Shown here in pieces: positions 16,698-25,769 of a stretch of DNA of 37,493 nucleotides. The notes under the pieces were generated by a model that was not told where the DNA came from, did not search any database, and saw nothing but the letters and a program-made list of their open reading frames with translations. This stretch comes from an uncultured Granulosicoccaceae bacterium. GTDB taxonomy: Bacteria; Pseudomonadota; Gammaproteobacteria; Granulosicoccales; Granulosicoccaceae. Positions within the stretch are counted from its first letter, which is position 1, and every line of letters begins with the position of its first letter. A program made the position numbers and the translations under genes. The stretch spans positions 1 to 37,493 of the forward strand of contig CALISD010000066.1 in assembly GCA_938041955.1 (NCBI GenBank), in the 5' to 3' direction.

Positions 16698-18245
16698 ATG
16701 TCGAACGACACCACAACGGATATAACACTCAAGAAGCCCGCTTCAACATCCAAGGCACCCACCAGTAGCAATGCAGCCGCTTCTACCCACCAGACGATTC
16801 CGCCAAAGGCGCTCGACAGCTTCAAAAAACAGGTATACGGCAGCGTGGTCAGTCCGGAAGATGCCGACTACGTAGCGGCGAAAACCGATGTCAATATGGC
16901 TTATGTCACGCAACCCATACTGGTTGTTTTTTGCACTTGCCTGGGTGATGTGCGAGCCAGTCTCAAGCTGGCCAGTGAATATAACATTCCAGCCGTAGCA
17001 CGCTCTGGCCGGCATAGTCTTGCGGGCTACAGTGGCAATGACGGGCTGGTACTCGACGTTAGCCAGATGAACGGTGTCAACGTTAACTATGCAGAGAAAA
17101 CGGCCACGGTGGGCCCCGGCACGCAGTTTGGCAAACTCAACGCCTGCCTGCAAAGTTACGGTTTGCATGTGCCAGGTGGTGGCTGCCCTACTGTTGCTGT
17201 TGCAGGCTATATGCAGGGCGGCGGTTATGGTTTTACCTCGCGTGAGTTCGGTATGCACTGCGACAACGTATTGTCGTTCACCATGGTGCTGGCAAATCAA
17301 AAAGTCGTTGAGGCCAGTGCTGAAAAGAACGCCGATCTGTTCTGGGCGGTCAGAGGCGGCACCGGTAATCAGTTTGGAATACTTCTGGAGGTGCGCTTCA
17401 AACTGGTTGAACTGGGAGACATTGGCGGAGTACGTTTGGGATGGTCACTGACCACACATGCAGCACAGGCGGCAGAAGCGTTATTAGCCATTCAAAACAA
17501 CTACATTAACAGCGACCAGTATAACCATCTGGGCTTTCAAACCGCTATTGCCCACGATGACAAGCTGGGTATAACTCTGAATTTCTGCGCAGTATTCAAT
17601 GGCACTGAAGAACAGCTGGATGCAGCGCTCGAGCCACTGACAAGCCTTGCCGGTTGCGAGAAACTCATACGCATTCGCGGCGAGTACTCAACTGTAGATG
17701 AAACACTGCTGGCGCGCATTCCCGATATAGACAAACCCATGAAGGCCATGACTCGCAGTTGCTATATAGATCGCGATTTAGAGGCGGAAGACTACCGAAA
17801 AATACTCGACTTCGCGCTAACTTATCCTGACAAACTGATGATTATTGATATGGAAGGCTATGGCGGAAAAATTCGCGAAACAGCACCTGATGCCATGGCG
17901 TTTATGCATAGAGAGGCAAAGTTTGACCTGTTTTGCGATGTATTTTGGAACACCGATGAAACCGGTACTACACAAACGGAGTGGTTGGAGAGCCTGATGC
18001 AGATGATGGAGTCATTCTCCAATGGTCACTCGTATCAAAACTATCCATGCCGTTTACAGAAGGACTGGCGCTGGGCTTACTTTGGCAAGTACTACAATAC
18101 GCTATTGTGGGTTAAGCAAAAGTTCGACCCTAATAACTTTTTTAGTTTTCAGCAATCGATTACCCCGCAACCCGCTGGCTTGCCTGAGCGGCAATATGCG
18201 CCATTGTTGTTCGATAACCACGCTATTATTTACGAGCCTTATTAA
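16698..18245 (+). CDS. Berberine-bridge-type FAD oxidase with bicovalent flavin motif
   Basis: FAD-dependent oxidoreductase of 515 residues with a PCMH-type FAD-binding domain (about 70-240) and a C-terminal BBE domain. SGRHSLAGYS supplies His106 and VPGGGCPTVAVAGYMQGGGY supplies Cys163. In this family these residues bind FAD through both 8-alpha-histidyl and 6-S-cysteinyl links, which gives a high-potential flavin. The C-terminal YYNTLLWVKQKFDPNNFFSF is the BBE signature. Related enzymes oxidise sugars, alkaloids or secondary metabolites using O2. The first 35 residues are Ser/Thr/Ala-rich with no clear signal peptide. AGAGGG before the ATG is a good ribosome binding site. It converges on the ferritin-like gene pair and is divergent from an ABM protein. 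Confidence 0.9.
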   Translation: MSNDTTTDITLKKPASTSKAPTSSNAAASTHQTIPPKALDSFKKQVYGSVVSPEDADYVAAKTDVNMAYVTQPILVVFCTCLGDVRASLKLASEYNIPAVARSGRHSLAGYSGNDGLVLDVSQMNGVNVNYAEKTATVGPGTQFGKLNACLQSYGLHVPGGGCPTVAVAGYMQGGGYGFTSREFGMHCDNVLSFTMVLANQKVVEASAEKNADLFWAVRGGTGNQFGILLEVRFKLVELGDIGGVRLGWSLTTHAAQAAEALLAIQNNYINSDQYNHLGFQTAIAHDDKLGITLNFCAVFNGTEEQLDAALEPLTSLAGCEKLIRIRGEYSTVDETLLARIPDIDKPMKAMTRSCYIDRDLEAEDYRKILDFALTYPDKLMIIDMEGYGGKIRETAPDAMAFMHREAKFDLFCDVFWNTDETGTTQTEWLESLMQMMESFSNGHSYQNYPCRLQKDWRWAYFGKYYNTLLWVKQKFDPNNFFSFQQSITPQPAGLPERQYAPLLFDNHAIIYEPY

Positions 18246-18290
18246 AACGCTTAATTAGGGAGCCTAATTAAAGAGCCTTAGCTTTAAGCA

Positions 18291-18330
18291 CACGTAAAAT
18301 AAACGGGGTTGGCGCAGTGCCGCCAACCCC
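18291..18330 (-). terminator. Rho-independent terminator of the 18342-20498 unit
   Basis: A perfect 10-bp stem, GGGGTTGGCG (18305-18314) with CGCCAACCCC (18321-18330) and a 6-base loop, lies 11 bases past the stop of the minus-strand gene. Read on the minus strand it is followed by GTTTATTTTACG, a T-rich tail. On the plus strand it lies 60 bases after the FAD oxidase and lacks a T-run, so it may also slow that transcript. Confidence 0.8.
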
Positions 18331-18341
18331 GGGCGCAACAG

Positions 18342-19196
18342 TTAAGCCTGGAGCTTGACCGGTATTTGCAAAGTGCCGCGCATGTAACCGGTTAAGGTGT
18401 CACAGTCCCAGGAACCATTCCAGAAATCTATTGGCCAGTTTACGCCCGGGTCCAGAGTCAAACCGAGTTTGTTGTGTGGATCAGATATTTCACTGGGGCC
18501 ATTAATTTCAAAATTGCGCCGCTCTACAAATCGTAGTGACATGGTGCGCCGGTTGTTCCAGTCTATGTTATCGGCGTTAGGCCACTGAATCTCCCTGATG
18601 CGGGTTTTCAAACCGGCAATTTCGATCTCGTCGGTTGCATTGGCCAGGTCTTCCTGCAAAGCGGCCAACCGCTTTAACCGGAACTCTGTCGGTGTTTTAC
18701 ATTGCCTTATCTCATGAAACACGCCCTCGTTAAGTAACGGACCAAGAGCACCACCGCGTCTTCTGAGTTGTTCGAGCGTCATGTTGTATAAACTGTCGCC
18801 GGGTTTTTCCGGGTTGAGGTAATCAGTGCGCTTAATGGAAACACCGCCTCCTTCTATCTCGAGTTCAAAAGGGAATATGCTTTCAGTGCCGGCATTGAGC
18901 GTGAGCACGTAGTTAAGCATTTCAAACTTTGCATCACCCAGCAGATTAACTTTTGCACCCACCAGCGGATGGTTGGCAATAATATCGTTACCGTTGGCCA
19001 CGTAAGTGACAAATACGCCAATATCTGGCGAATGTGATCTCAGTGCCACCGGGTTGTGCAGGCGAATTATTCTATCCAGATCGGGCTCACCAGCCAGTGC
19101 AAAACTGTAGCCACTGACACCACGCTTTTCATCGGTGGGGTCGGGGTCTGTTGGCAATCTAACCTGAAAGTATCCGGCAAAATTTATATTCAGCAT
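18342..19196 (-). CDS. Uncharacterised protein paired with a ferritin-like protein
   Basis: Protein of 284 residues that I cannot place in a named family. It begins MLNINFAGYFQVRLPTDPDP and is predicted mostly beta-stranded. There is a short helical, charged middle region (FRLKRLAALQEDLANATDEI) and an aromatic C-terminus (NWPIDFWNGSWDCDTLTGYM). There is no signal peptide or membrane segment. Its ATG directly abuts the stop codon of the upstream ferritin-like gene with zero spacing, so the two are almost certainly translated together and may form a complex. A strong terminator follows. Whether it is an enzyme or an accessory subunit is open. Confidence 0.75.
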   Translation of the reverse strand: MLNINFAGYFQVRLPTDPDPTDEKRGVSGYSFALAGEPDLDRIIRLHNPVALRSHSPDIGVFVTYVANGNDIIANHPLVGAKVNLLGDAKFEMLNYVLTLNAGTESIFPFELEIEGGGVSIKRTDYLNPEKPGDSLYNMTLEQLRRRGGALGPLLNEGVFHEIRQCKTPTEFRLKRLAALQEDLANATDEIEIAGLKTRIREIQWPNADNIDWNNRRTMSLRFVERRNFEINGPSEISDPHNKLGLTLDPGVNWPIDFWNGSWDCDTLTGYMRGTLQIPVKLQA

Positions 19197-20498
19197 TTAA
19201 ATGTCTTCCGTGCCTTCGATATAAGCGCTGAAATTGCGGGCATTTCGGATAAGAGACAGTGAAATGAATCGCAGGCGTTGCGCTACTGGTGAATTAAGTG
19301 ATTCGGCCAGATTGGCGGCGTTGGTTGCATCAGTGCCGGTCTGTTGCAGCATGTCGTGCAATATCACCCACGCGGCTTTTTTGTGCGGCAAAAAATGTAA
19401 CTGATGCAATATTTCGAATGGAGGGCCCGCACGCTGATCAGCAATACTACCCACGGGCAATTGGGTCAGCACCTCACCCAACGGTCTGATGCCCATAGTC
19501 ATCAGCGGGAAAAACGCGATTTCCTCTATTGCTTTAGACTCGGTTGAACTCTCGTCTGTCTGTGCATAAAAGCGTATCAGCAGCAATAACATCGCTTCGT
19601 AAACCCGGTTAAACAACTGTGCAACGGCAAGCGCCAGCGGGTCGGTTATGGGTGTGCCCCCGTTGTCGCTGGTGTGCCTGAATGTTTGCGGGTTAGTCGC
19701 ACAAGGCAAGGCGGGACAGAACTGCGGATGAGAGCTTAAGATCTGCTCGTATTGAGCTTTTATTTCTACAAACCGTGCATAGTGACTATGTTCAGCATCA
19801 CCCGGTGCGCCCTCTCCTTCTTCAATAATCTGGCTGATCATATTCAGTGCTTCGGGCAGGCGTTCAGCCGGATCGGTGGCCAGTATGCCGGTCAGGTTTA
19901 TCTGGTAGCCCTTGGCTGTCTGATCAAATAATGTCTGATTGGTGATTTGCGTTTGCGGCCCACCAAGAAAAAGATTCTCCGCTCCCAGCTCACTGTTTAG
20001 CCGGGTAAGGCCGTCGCCAATTTCCTCATAGAGTTGTTGCACAGAATGGAAAACCAGACTGGCAGACTGCGCTGTGTGCCGGCCATCATTTTCGCTCGCT
20101 ACTTGATCGGCGTCTGGCCAGTGGGGCGCTTCGTAGGCGATAAAGGTATCTAAAGTCTTCAGGCTGAAAGGTGCCAGATCAAAACCAATACCCATTGGAA
20201 AAAAGGTAGATTTCTGTGGAAAGTTTGCACGCCCGAAGTTGGCACCAACCCCCAGAGCAGCGAGCAGATTGCACACCATGCCCAGGTGCTCCATCTCTTG
20301 CCTGGCGATCAGCATGATCTGTGTCGCCCAGGCGCGGGTTGATTCGGTTTGTGCCTCGGTTAGCGTATTGTCGTCTGCAGTGGCTGACTTTCTAATTGAA
20401 AAGCCGGCATACAAATACGAGCAACACAACAAATGCTCAAGTTCTGCGGCTTTGTTTAGTGCGTTAATCAGTTGATCGCGCGATTCTATCTGACTCAT
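19197..20498 (-). CDS. VioB/RebD-type ferritin-like protein
   Basis: Protein of 433 residues whose N-terminal third resembles the ferritin-like domain (PF12902) of VioB and RebD, the iminophenyl-pyruvate dimer synthases of violacein and rebeccamycin biosynthesis. The first helix AAELEHLLCCSYLYAGFSIR (Glu21, His22) and the helix IARQEMEHLGMVCNLLAALG (Glu68, Glu70, His71) would provide carboxylate and histidine metal ligands. FFPMGIGFDLAPFSLKTLDT follows as in the family. It is far shorter than VioB (about 1000 residues), so it is a stand-alone ferritin-like protein. The C-terminal half has more helical segments, including FNRVYEAMLLLLIRFYAQTD. It is first in a two-gene unit with the 284-residue protein. 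The chemistry is unknown. Confidence 0.75.
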   Translation of the reverse strand: MSQIESRDQLINALNKAAELEHLLCCSYLYAGFSIRKSATADDNTLTEAQTESTRAWATQIMLIARQEMEHLGMVCNLLAALGVGANFGRANFPQKSTFFPMGIGFDLAPFSLKTLDTFIAYEAPHWPDADQVASENDGRHTAQSASLVFHSVQQLYEEIGDGLTRLNSELGAENLFLGGPQTQITNQTLFDQTAKGYQINLTGILATDPAERLPEALNMISQIIEEGEGAPGDAEHSHYARFVEIKAQYEQILSSHPQFCPALPCATNPQTFRHTSDNGGTPITDPLALAVAQLFNRVYEAMLLLLIRFYAQTDESSTESKAIEEIAFFPLMTMGIRPLGEVLTQLPVGSIADQRAGPPFEILHQLHFLPHKKAAWVILHDMLQQTGTDATNAANLAESLNSPVAQRLRFISLSLIRNARNFSAYIEGTEDI

Positions 20499-20785
20499 TT
20501 TGTCGGTGGGTTCCCTGGTGACAATGCATTGCCTTATGTGCGATGTTTGTTGTTGATGCGTTTACTCTACTAAAGATGTCACTGTGACCGAAGGTAATAT
20601 TACCGAACGCGACCGTAGCAACTCCTGACTAAACACAGTTTTATCAATCTATTCTTTATTGATCTATCTAAAATTGCCATACACACAGTACAGCAAACAA
20701 TAACTTACCCTTCGGTGGCCTGCCTACTCAGACCCGGTCCAAAAAAAGAATCGTTGGGGCGGTACTGGTGGCAAACAAATCATAT

Positions 20786-23700
20786 TTATGTTCCTTGAAT
20801 AGGTTCGGCCCTGGCCAGATGCTCTCGGGCTAAAAGAATATCCGTGGTTGCGTCTCCGTGCGGGGCCATGCGCTCAACCAGTTCAGTCAGTAATGGTGCT
20901 ACCAATTCGGGTTTACCGTTAACCAAATTATGACGACACGCATCATTGGCCGCGCGCAATGCCAATGCCAGTGCGCCTGAGTCCATGGCCATTGCATGGG
21001 CTTTCATTGCCGCCTCCAGCGCCTGCTCGTTGCCGGTACCATGTCGGCCCTCTATGACAAGTCCGCTCAGTCGCTGTATTTCGGGCGCCCACCAGTTCTC
21101 GCCACTTTGCTCGATATAGGCAAACTGATCGCTGATTGATTGCTGCGCATCGTCATAGCGCTCGAGCTTTAATAGGGCCATAGCGCGTGGTGTGTTCATC
21201 AATGGCGTTAACATGCGTGTACCACTGGCGCGCCATATCTGCAGGCCTTGATCAATGTCTGCCAGAGCAGCATCGGCGGGCTTGTCTTCCAGTAAGTTCA
21301 GCCAGCCGCCAAAAATCAGCGCCTGAGCAAACCAGTACGGAAACTGCTGCTGTTGTGTGTAGTCATGCCATTCGTCAATTACTACCCTGTTCTCAGCTAA
21401 GTTACCGGACAGAGTGTTAAGCAATGCCAAGCCAGACAACGCCCAGGCTTTAGAAAATGGATGCGGTGTTTGTTCGACTATGGCCAGTGCCGAGCGGGAG
21501 TCTTGAAATGCTTTGTTGGTTTTGCCAAGTGTCCAGTTAGCTACCGCCCGTGTTGTGTACGCTACCACCAATGGATGACGGCCGTATTGCAACAGATGTT
21601 TGGGCGTATCTGCAGGGTCAAAGCTGTTGATTGCTGTTTCCATATAGGCAAGTGACGACAGAGCGGTATTTGAGTAGGTTTTAACCACGCTCATTTCGAC
21701 GTTGGCTTCAGTCAGCATCTCGGCCAATCCGTAAGATTGAGCCAGTTCAAGATTCTGGCTGACGATGCGATTGGCCTCGGCCCAGTTACCCGTCACAATA
21801 TAATACGAGCCCAATCCGCTACGGGTTGAAAACAGTTCTGCCGGTGCGGCATTGCCTACCATGTCGCACAGTTCTCTGGCGCGCTCGTAGCCGGATTTCA
21901 CATCGGGCGCCGCCCAGCCTTGGGTCAGCATTTTGGGTACGGTCCCCAGCACGGTCAGCGCGAGCTCTTCACCGCAACGTCTTTGTGGATCATCTATCGC
22001 CGCTACTGCAGCCAGAGCATTTTCAAAATGACTGATCGCTTCAGCGTTAGAGAACTTGCCCATCGCAATCAAACCGGCGTTGCGCCAGTACTCGATCGAT
22101 TCGACCAATGCATTGGCAGCTGTTAAGTGCTGGGCAATTCTTTCCGGCTGGGTTTGTACAATAGCGCTGTCAGTGCACAGCACATCGGCGATCTTTTTAT
22201 GGAGTTCGCGTCGTCTGCCACGTAGCAGTGTGGTGTAGGCCGTGTCTTGCACCAGTGCGTGTTTAAATGAATAGGAAACCCCTGGCAATACAACGGCACC
22301 GGCATCACCGGAGAGCGGAAAAATCAGGTCTGCCCGGGTTAATCGGGCAAACTCCTCGCGCAGTACATCGCAGGCTATTGAGGTGACCTGAGCGACCAGA
22401 CCAATAGTAAAGTGCCGTCCAATTACCGCACACACCTGAGTAAGTGCCTTCGCAGACCCCAGGCGATCAAGTCGTCCAACAAGGGCCGCTTGCAGGGTAT
22501 CCGGGATGGCAGAAACAGTGTTTCGCTTCGTCTCCAGCGCGGCCTTGGTGTCTGTATTGGAGTCGGTGACTGTATCAGTACTTTGCTCCAGTGCAGCCAG
22601 CGCAAGCTCCTCAAGGTATAACGGTATGCCGTCTGCCTTGGCGATAATTTCAGCCATTACCTCCGTGGCCAGTTTGCCGTTACTGGCGGCGGTCAGCAGT
22701 TCAATAGAGGCGTCTTCATCCAGCCGGTTCAAACTGATTGCAGACAGGTTGGTAGCAGTGCGCTGATCAGTCGGCCACGGGCTGACAAACTCCGGTCGGG
22801 CGCTTCCTACCAGCATAATGCTGTGACCGGTTAATCTGGCGGGCAACAGGGTTAAAAATTCCAGCGTACTCGGGTCAATCCAGTGTAGATCTTCAAAAAA
22901 TATAATAAGCGGCGTTTGCTGTGTCAGTGACACAAGATACTTGAGCACAGCTTCAAGTGTCTGTTCCTTGCGCACCTGCGGGGTGATATCAGGTGTGGGG
23001 TAGCGCTCACCTGCCGGCAATGACAGCATCTCTGCTACTAGCGCAATGTCTGTCGTTTCGAGGTGTTTTGACAGCAATGCGTCAAGCTTGTCAAGCGCTG
23101 AAGTGCCGTCATCATTGCCAGTGATTCCGGCTGCGCGGGTCAGCTGATCAATTAGGGGCCTCAGTGCACTGTTGGTGCCTGACGGCATGCAGTTGTAGCG
23201 CACAATAGTATGTGGTTTGTCTGCAATGTGTTCGAGCACAGCTTCCATCAGGCGTGATTTTCCCATGCCCGCCTCAGCACTGACAATGGTTACCGTGCCG
23301 CGTTTGTTTTCGGCCTCACTCCATTGCTCAATCAGGTGGGCGAGTTCGTTGTTTCTGCCAGCCAATGGCGCCATTTTGCGCCCGCTGCGAGTAGCGGCAA
23401 AGCGGCTGGTAACCGACTGATTGCCGAGTACCTGCCACGTCTGAACGGGCTTGTCAAAACCCTTAAACTCCACTTTGCCAAGGTCAGAATACTCAAGCAT
23501 TTCGCCAATTAAACGCCGCACTCGATTGGAAACCACAACCGTATCGGGTTCGGCGTGAGTCTGCAGCCGCGCTGCCAGGTTGGGTGTATCGCCCACCACG
23601 GAGCGTTCCATTGATTCACCCTTGCCAATCAACTCACCAACCACCACATCGCCATTGGCTATACCGATACGAACCTGCAGTTTGATGTCGAATCGGTTTT

Positions 23701-24184
23701 TGTATTGGGCCAGTTTTTCAATGATGGCCAGTCCCGCACGTGCAGCGTCTTCCGGATCGTGCTCACTGGCATTGGGGTAACCAAAAAAAACCAGCAACCC
23801 GTCACCGTAATAACGCGACACATAGCCACCGTACTGCTCAATCACCGCGGTGCAGGTGTCTCTGTAGTAGGCGTTCAAGTCACTCAGATCTTCCGGGTCA
23901 AGGCGCACAGACAGATTGGTCGAGCCAACCATATCGCAAAACATAACCGTCAGTGGCCGACGCTCTCCACCAGAAGCAACAGGCGTCGTTGATGCGACCT
24001 CTGTTGCAGCTTGTGTTGCTGCTTTTAGAATCTTAAGCCGGTGGCCGGTTGAGCTAACGCCCATTTCCCTGAGCGTGTCATGGTCAAGATCTGGCAGCAC
24101 CTCAAGGTCAATATCATGTTCGTCAAATAGTGACGCGTACTGCGGTAAACCGATGGCGGCAAGCCACTGAGCGATGTCAAACAT
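20786..24184 (-). CDS. SAM domain - class III nucleotide cyclase - ATPase - TPR signalling protein
   Basis: Large cytoplasmic protein of 1132 residues. Order of domains: SAM domain (about 4-57, AQWLAAIGLPQYASLFDEHD); class III cyclase catalytic domain (76-255) with metal-binding Asp84 in MFCDMVGST and Asp128 in RYYGDGLLVFFG, and transition-state Asn202 and Arg206 in PNLAARLQ; an AAA/NB-ARC-like ATPase (272-about 560) with Walker A SAEAGMGKSR (302-311) and Walker B IIFFEDLHWIDPSTLEF; then about 500 residues of helical TPR-like repeats. All catalytic cyclase residues are present, so it should make cAMP (or cGMP). This architecture is widespread in proteobacteria. It lies in the same orientation as a cyclic-nucleotide-binding protein gene 1.6 kb upstream. 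The ribosome binding site is weak. Confidence 0.9.
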   Translation of the reverse strand: MFDIAQWLAAIGLPQYASLFDEHDIDLEVLPDLDHDTLREMGVSSTGHRLKILKAATQAATEVASTTPVASGGERRPLTVMFCDMVGSTNLSVRLDPEDLSDLNAYYRDTCTAVIEQYGGYVSRYYGDGLLVFFGYPNASEHDPEDAARAGLAIIEKLAQYKNRFDIKLQVRIGIANGDVVVGELIGKGESMERSVVGDTPNLAARLQTHAEPDTVVVSNRVRRLIGEMLEYSDLGKVEFKGFDKPVQTWQVLGNQSVTSRFAATRSGRKMAPLAGRNNELAHLIEQWSEAENKRGTVTIVSAEAGMGKSRLMEAVLEHIADKPHTIVRYNCMPSGTNSALRPLIDQLTRAAGITGNDDGTSALDKLDALLSKHLETTDIALVAEMLSLPAGERYPTPDITPQVRKEQTLEAVLKYLVSLTQQTPLIIFFEDLHWIDPSTLEFLTLLPARLTGHSIMLVGSARPEFVSPWPTDQRTATNLSAISLNRLDEDASIELLTAASNGKLATEVMAEIIAKADGIPLYLEELALAALEQSTDTVTDSNTDTKAALETKRNTVSAIPDTLQAALVGRLDRLGSAKALTQVCAVIGRHFTIGLVAQVTSIACDVLREEFARLTRADLIFPLSGDAGAVVLPGVSYSFKHALVQDTAYTTLLRGRRRELHKKIADVLCTDSAIVQTQPERIAQHLTAANALVESIEYWRNAGLIAMGKFSNAEAISHFENALAAVAAIDDPQRRCGEELALTVLGTVPKMLTQGWAAPDVKSGYERARELCDMVGNAAPAELFSTRSGLGSYYIVTGNWAEANRIVSQNLELAQSYGLAEMLTEANVEMSVVKTYSNTALSSLAYMETAINSFDPADTPKHLLQYGRHPLVVAYTTRAVANWTLGKTNKAFQDSRSALAIVEQTPHPFSKAWALSGLALLNTLSGNLAENRVVIDEWHDYTQQQQFPYWFAQALIFGGWLNLLEDKPADAALADIDQGLQIWRASGTRMLTPLMNTPRAMALLKLERYDDAQQSISDQFAYIEQSGENWWAPEIQRLSGLVIEGRHGTGNEQALEAAMKAHAMAMDSGALALALRAANDACRHNLVNGKPELVAPLLTELVERMAPHGDATTDILLAREHLARAEPIQGT

Positions 24185-24574
24185 TAGTCAGGCTCGAATC
24201 TGGAATGATTGCCGGGTACTTATTTCTGGAGTACACGGAATGAAGCACCACTTGACGTATCATCCAGCAAGTGGCGTTGTGCTGCAAGAAGTAACACGGT
24301 TTTTTGGCGAACTTAACTTGTATCAATTTCGTTCCACTGAGCCAAAAGTCTCGTGTCTTTAACGCATCAACAACGAAATTCACACCCGTGCTGCGCATTG
24401 GTCAATGTGTGCGCAAGATGACAACCAACACAGCAGTGTGATTTGGCCGGGTGCTGGTTACTGAGATAGCGTGCCAGACAATACGAAAATTATATGCCAG
24501 CCACAAGCCAACTGCTGGCGACCCGAATTACAGCGTTTTCCGTGGTGACCGACCCGATTCCCACCAATGGGTTT
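24185..24574. other. Intergenic stretch with no recognised gene
   Basis: About 390 bases between the cyclase gene and the phosphatase-fold gene, both on the minus strand. I see no supported gene, hairpin or RNA. It probably holds the 3' end of the upstream transcript and the cyclase promoter. Confidence 0.4.
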
Positions 24575-25414
24575 CTATCGAAGGGTAAGCTTGACCGGCT
24601 GGTGATCAGACGACTGCGTTTCAGTATCCACTGAAATATTATCGACACGGCTGATCAAGGGCTCTGACAAAAAGAAAAAATCTCTGCAGTGTTCTCCATC
24701 GGGCCATTGTTCCAGATCGTAAATACCACAGGTTGGTGCATGTTCTTTATCGCCATGTACCACTCGCCAGGCATCACCAAACACAGGTACCTCTTCCGTC
24801 ATTGAGCAATAGTGTTCAGTATCTACAACCAAATTAAAATCACCACATATGATTGTCCTGTCCGTCTCGGACGGTGGGGCATACGACCCTACTCCCCCTG
24901 GAGAACGAAACTGGAATCGATCGCAGCACTCCAAATGATATTTTTTCAAGTATTCAAGCTGGGCTGTTCTTTGCTCTGTTGCAAAATATTCGAGATGCGT
25001 CGTTATGATTCTCAATGGCAGCTGGTTGTAGTTGACAATGATTTCTATCGCCTGTCTCGGCATATTCCTTACGGAGGGATCTGAAGGCTGCGGTAGCTTG
25101 TGGATAAAAACAGTATCAACTTCAAGCCTGGACAAGATCATATTTCCAAATTGGTACCGACCACCAGAATCTAATCGATCCACAGCTGGAGCGTAGTACA
25201 TTTCATAGCCTGGAAAGTAATTCCAAAGCTCGTCGGCCAGTCCGGTAAATTCATATTGTGTTGATGATGTAGTGCGATCGGATCGTCGTGGTATTTCCTG
25301 CAAACAGATGACATCTGCACTTCCCATATTTTTTAAGTCATTCGCGATGCGTGTGCAATCAATCTGATTGTCAATACCCAGCCCGGCCTGCACATTCCAT
25401 GTAATAATTTCCAT
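24575..25414 (-). CDS. Endonuclease/exonuclease/phosphatase-fold protein
   Basis: Enzyme of 279 residues in the EEP superfamily (DNase I-like). All conserved motifs are visible: MEIITWNVQAGLG with Asn7, VICLQEIPRR with Glu40, RIITTHLEYFATEQRTAQLE with His, IICGDFNLVV with Asp-x-Asn, and SSDHQPVKLTLR with the terminal Asp-His. The set implies a metal-dependent phosphodiesterase or phosphatase. The substrate (DNA, inositol phosphate, sphingomyelin, nucleotide) cannot be told. It has no signal peptide. AGGG eight bases before the ATG is a good ribosome binding site. It is downstream of a cyclic-nucleotide-binding gene, but 350 bases separate them. Confidence 0.88.
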   Translation of the reverse strand: MEIITWNVQAGLGIDNQIDCTRIANDLKNMGSADVICLQEIPRRSDRTTSSTQYEFTGLADELWNYFPGYEMYYAPAVDRLDSGGRYQFGNMILSRLEVDTVFIHKLPQPSDPSVRNMPRQAIEIIVNYNQLPLRIITTHLEYFATEQRTAQLEYLKKYHLECCDRFQFRSPGGVGSYAPPSETDRTIICGDFNLVVDTEHYCSMTEEVPVFGDAWRVVHGDKEHAPTCGIYDLEQWPDGEHCRDFFFLSEPLISRVDNISVDTETQSSDHQPVKLTLR

Positions 25415-25561
25415 CTTAACTACCCTTGGACTAACCAGTTAATGTGACCGTGTACCAATGTACAACACGCCAAAACTCGAAATTACGGCTTAACATACAG
25501 CTCACGCAAATCATAACGGAGCTGCCACTGAAATAGTTCGCTATGTTTAGACAGTTGTAAT

Positions 25562-25693
25562 CTACAAGGTACACCGAATCGCAATCAATTTAAAACGGAA
25601 ATCGATGAACACGTAACCCGGCTTTTCCGCTTGAAGCCATTGGTAAGTCGAGGCATCGGTAAACAAGCCAACTGACACAGGCTTATCTCCCAT
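25562..25693 (-). CDS. Small ORF or gene fragment, 43 aa
   Basis: On the minus strand an ATG at 25693 opens 43 codons: MGDKPVSVGLFTDASTYQWL, then QAEKPGYVFIDFRFKLIAIR and a stop. The frame remains open another 16 codons upstream (to a TGA) with similar composition, ending NREIYSIT before the ATG. The amino-acid pattern looks like real protein but no family was recognised, and there is no good ribosome binding site. It could be the tail of a truncated gene. The remainder of 25415-25769 holds nothing I can name. Confidence 0.35.
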   Translation of the reverse strand: MGDKPVSVGLFTDASTYQWLQAEKPGYVFIDFRFKLIAIRCTL

Positions 25694-25769
25694 TGTAATG
25701 CTGTATATTTCGCGATTTTGGCAAATACTATAAAAATTACTTCAAGGAATAGTCTGCAGTTTAGCGTTG

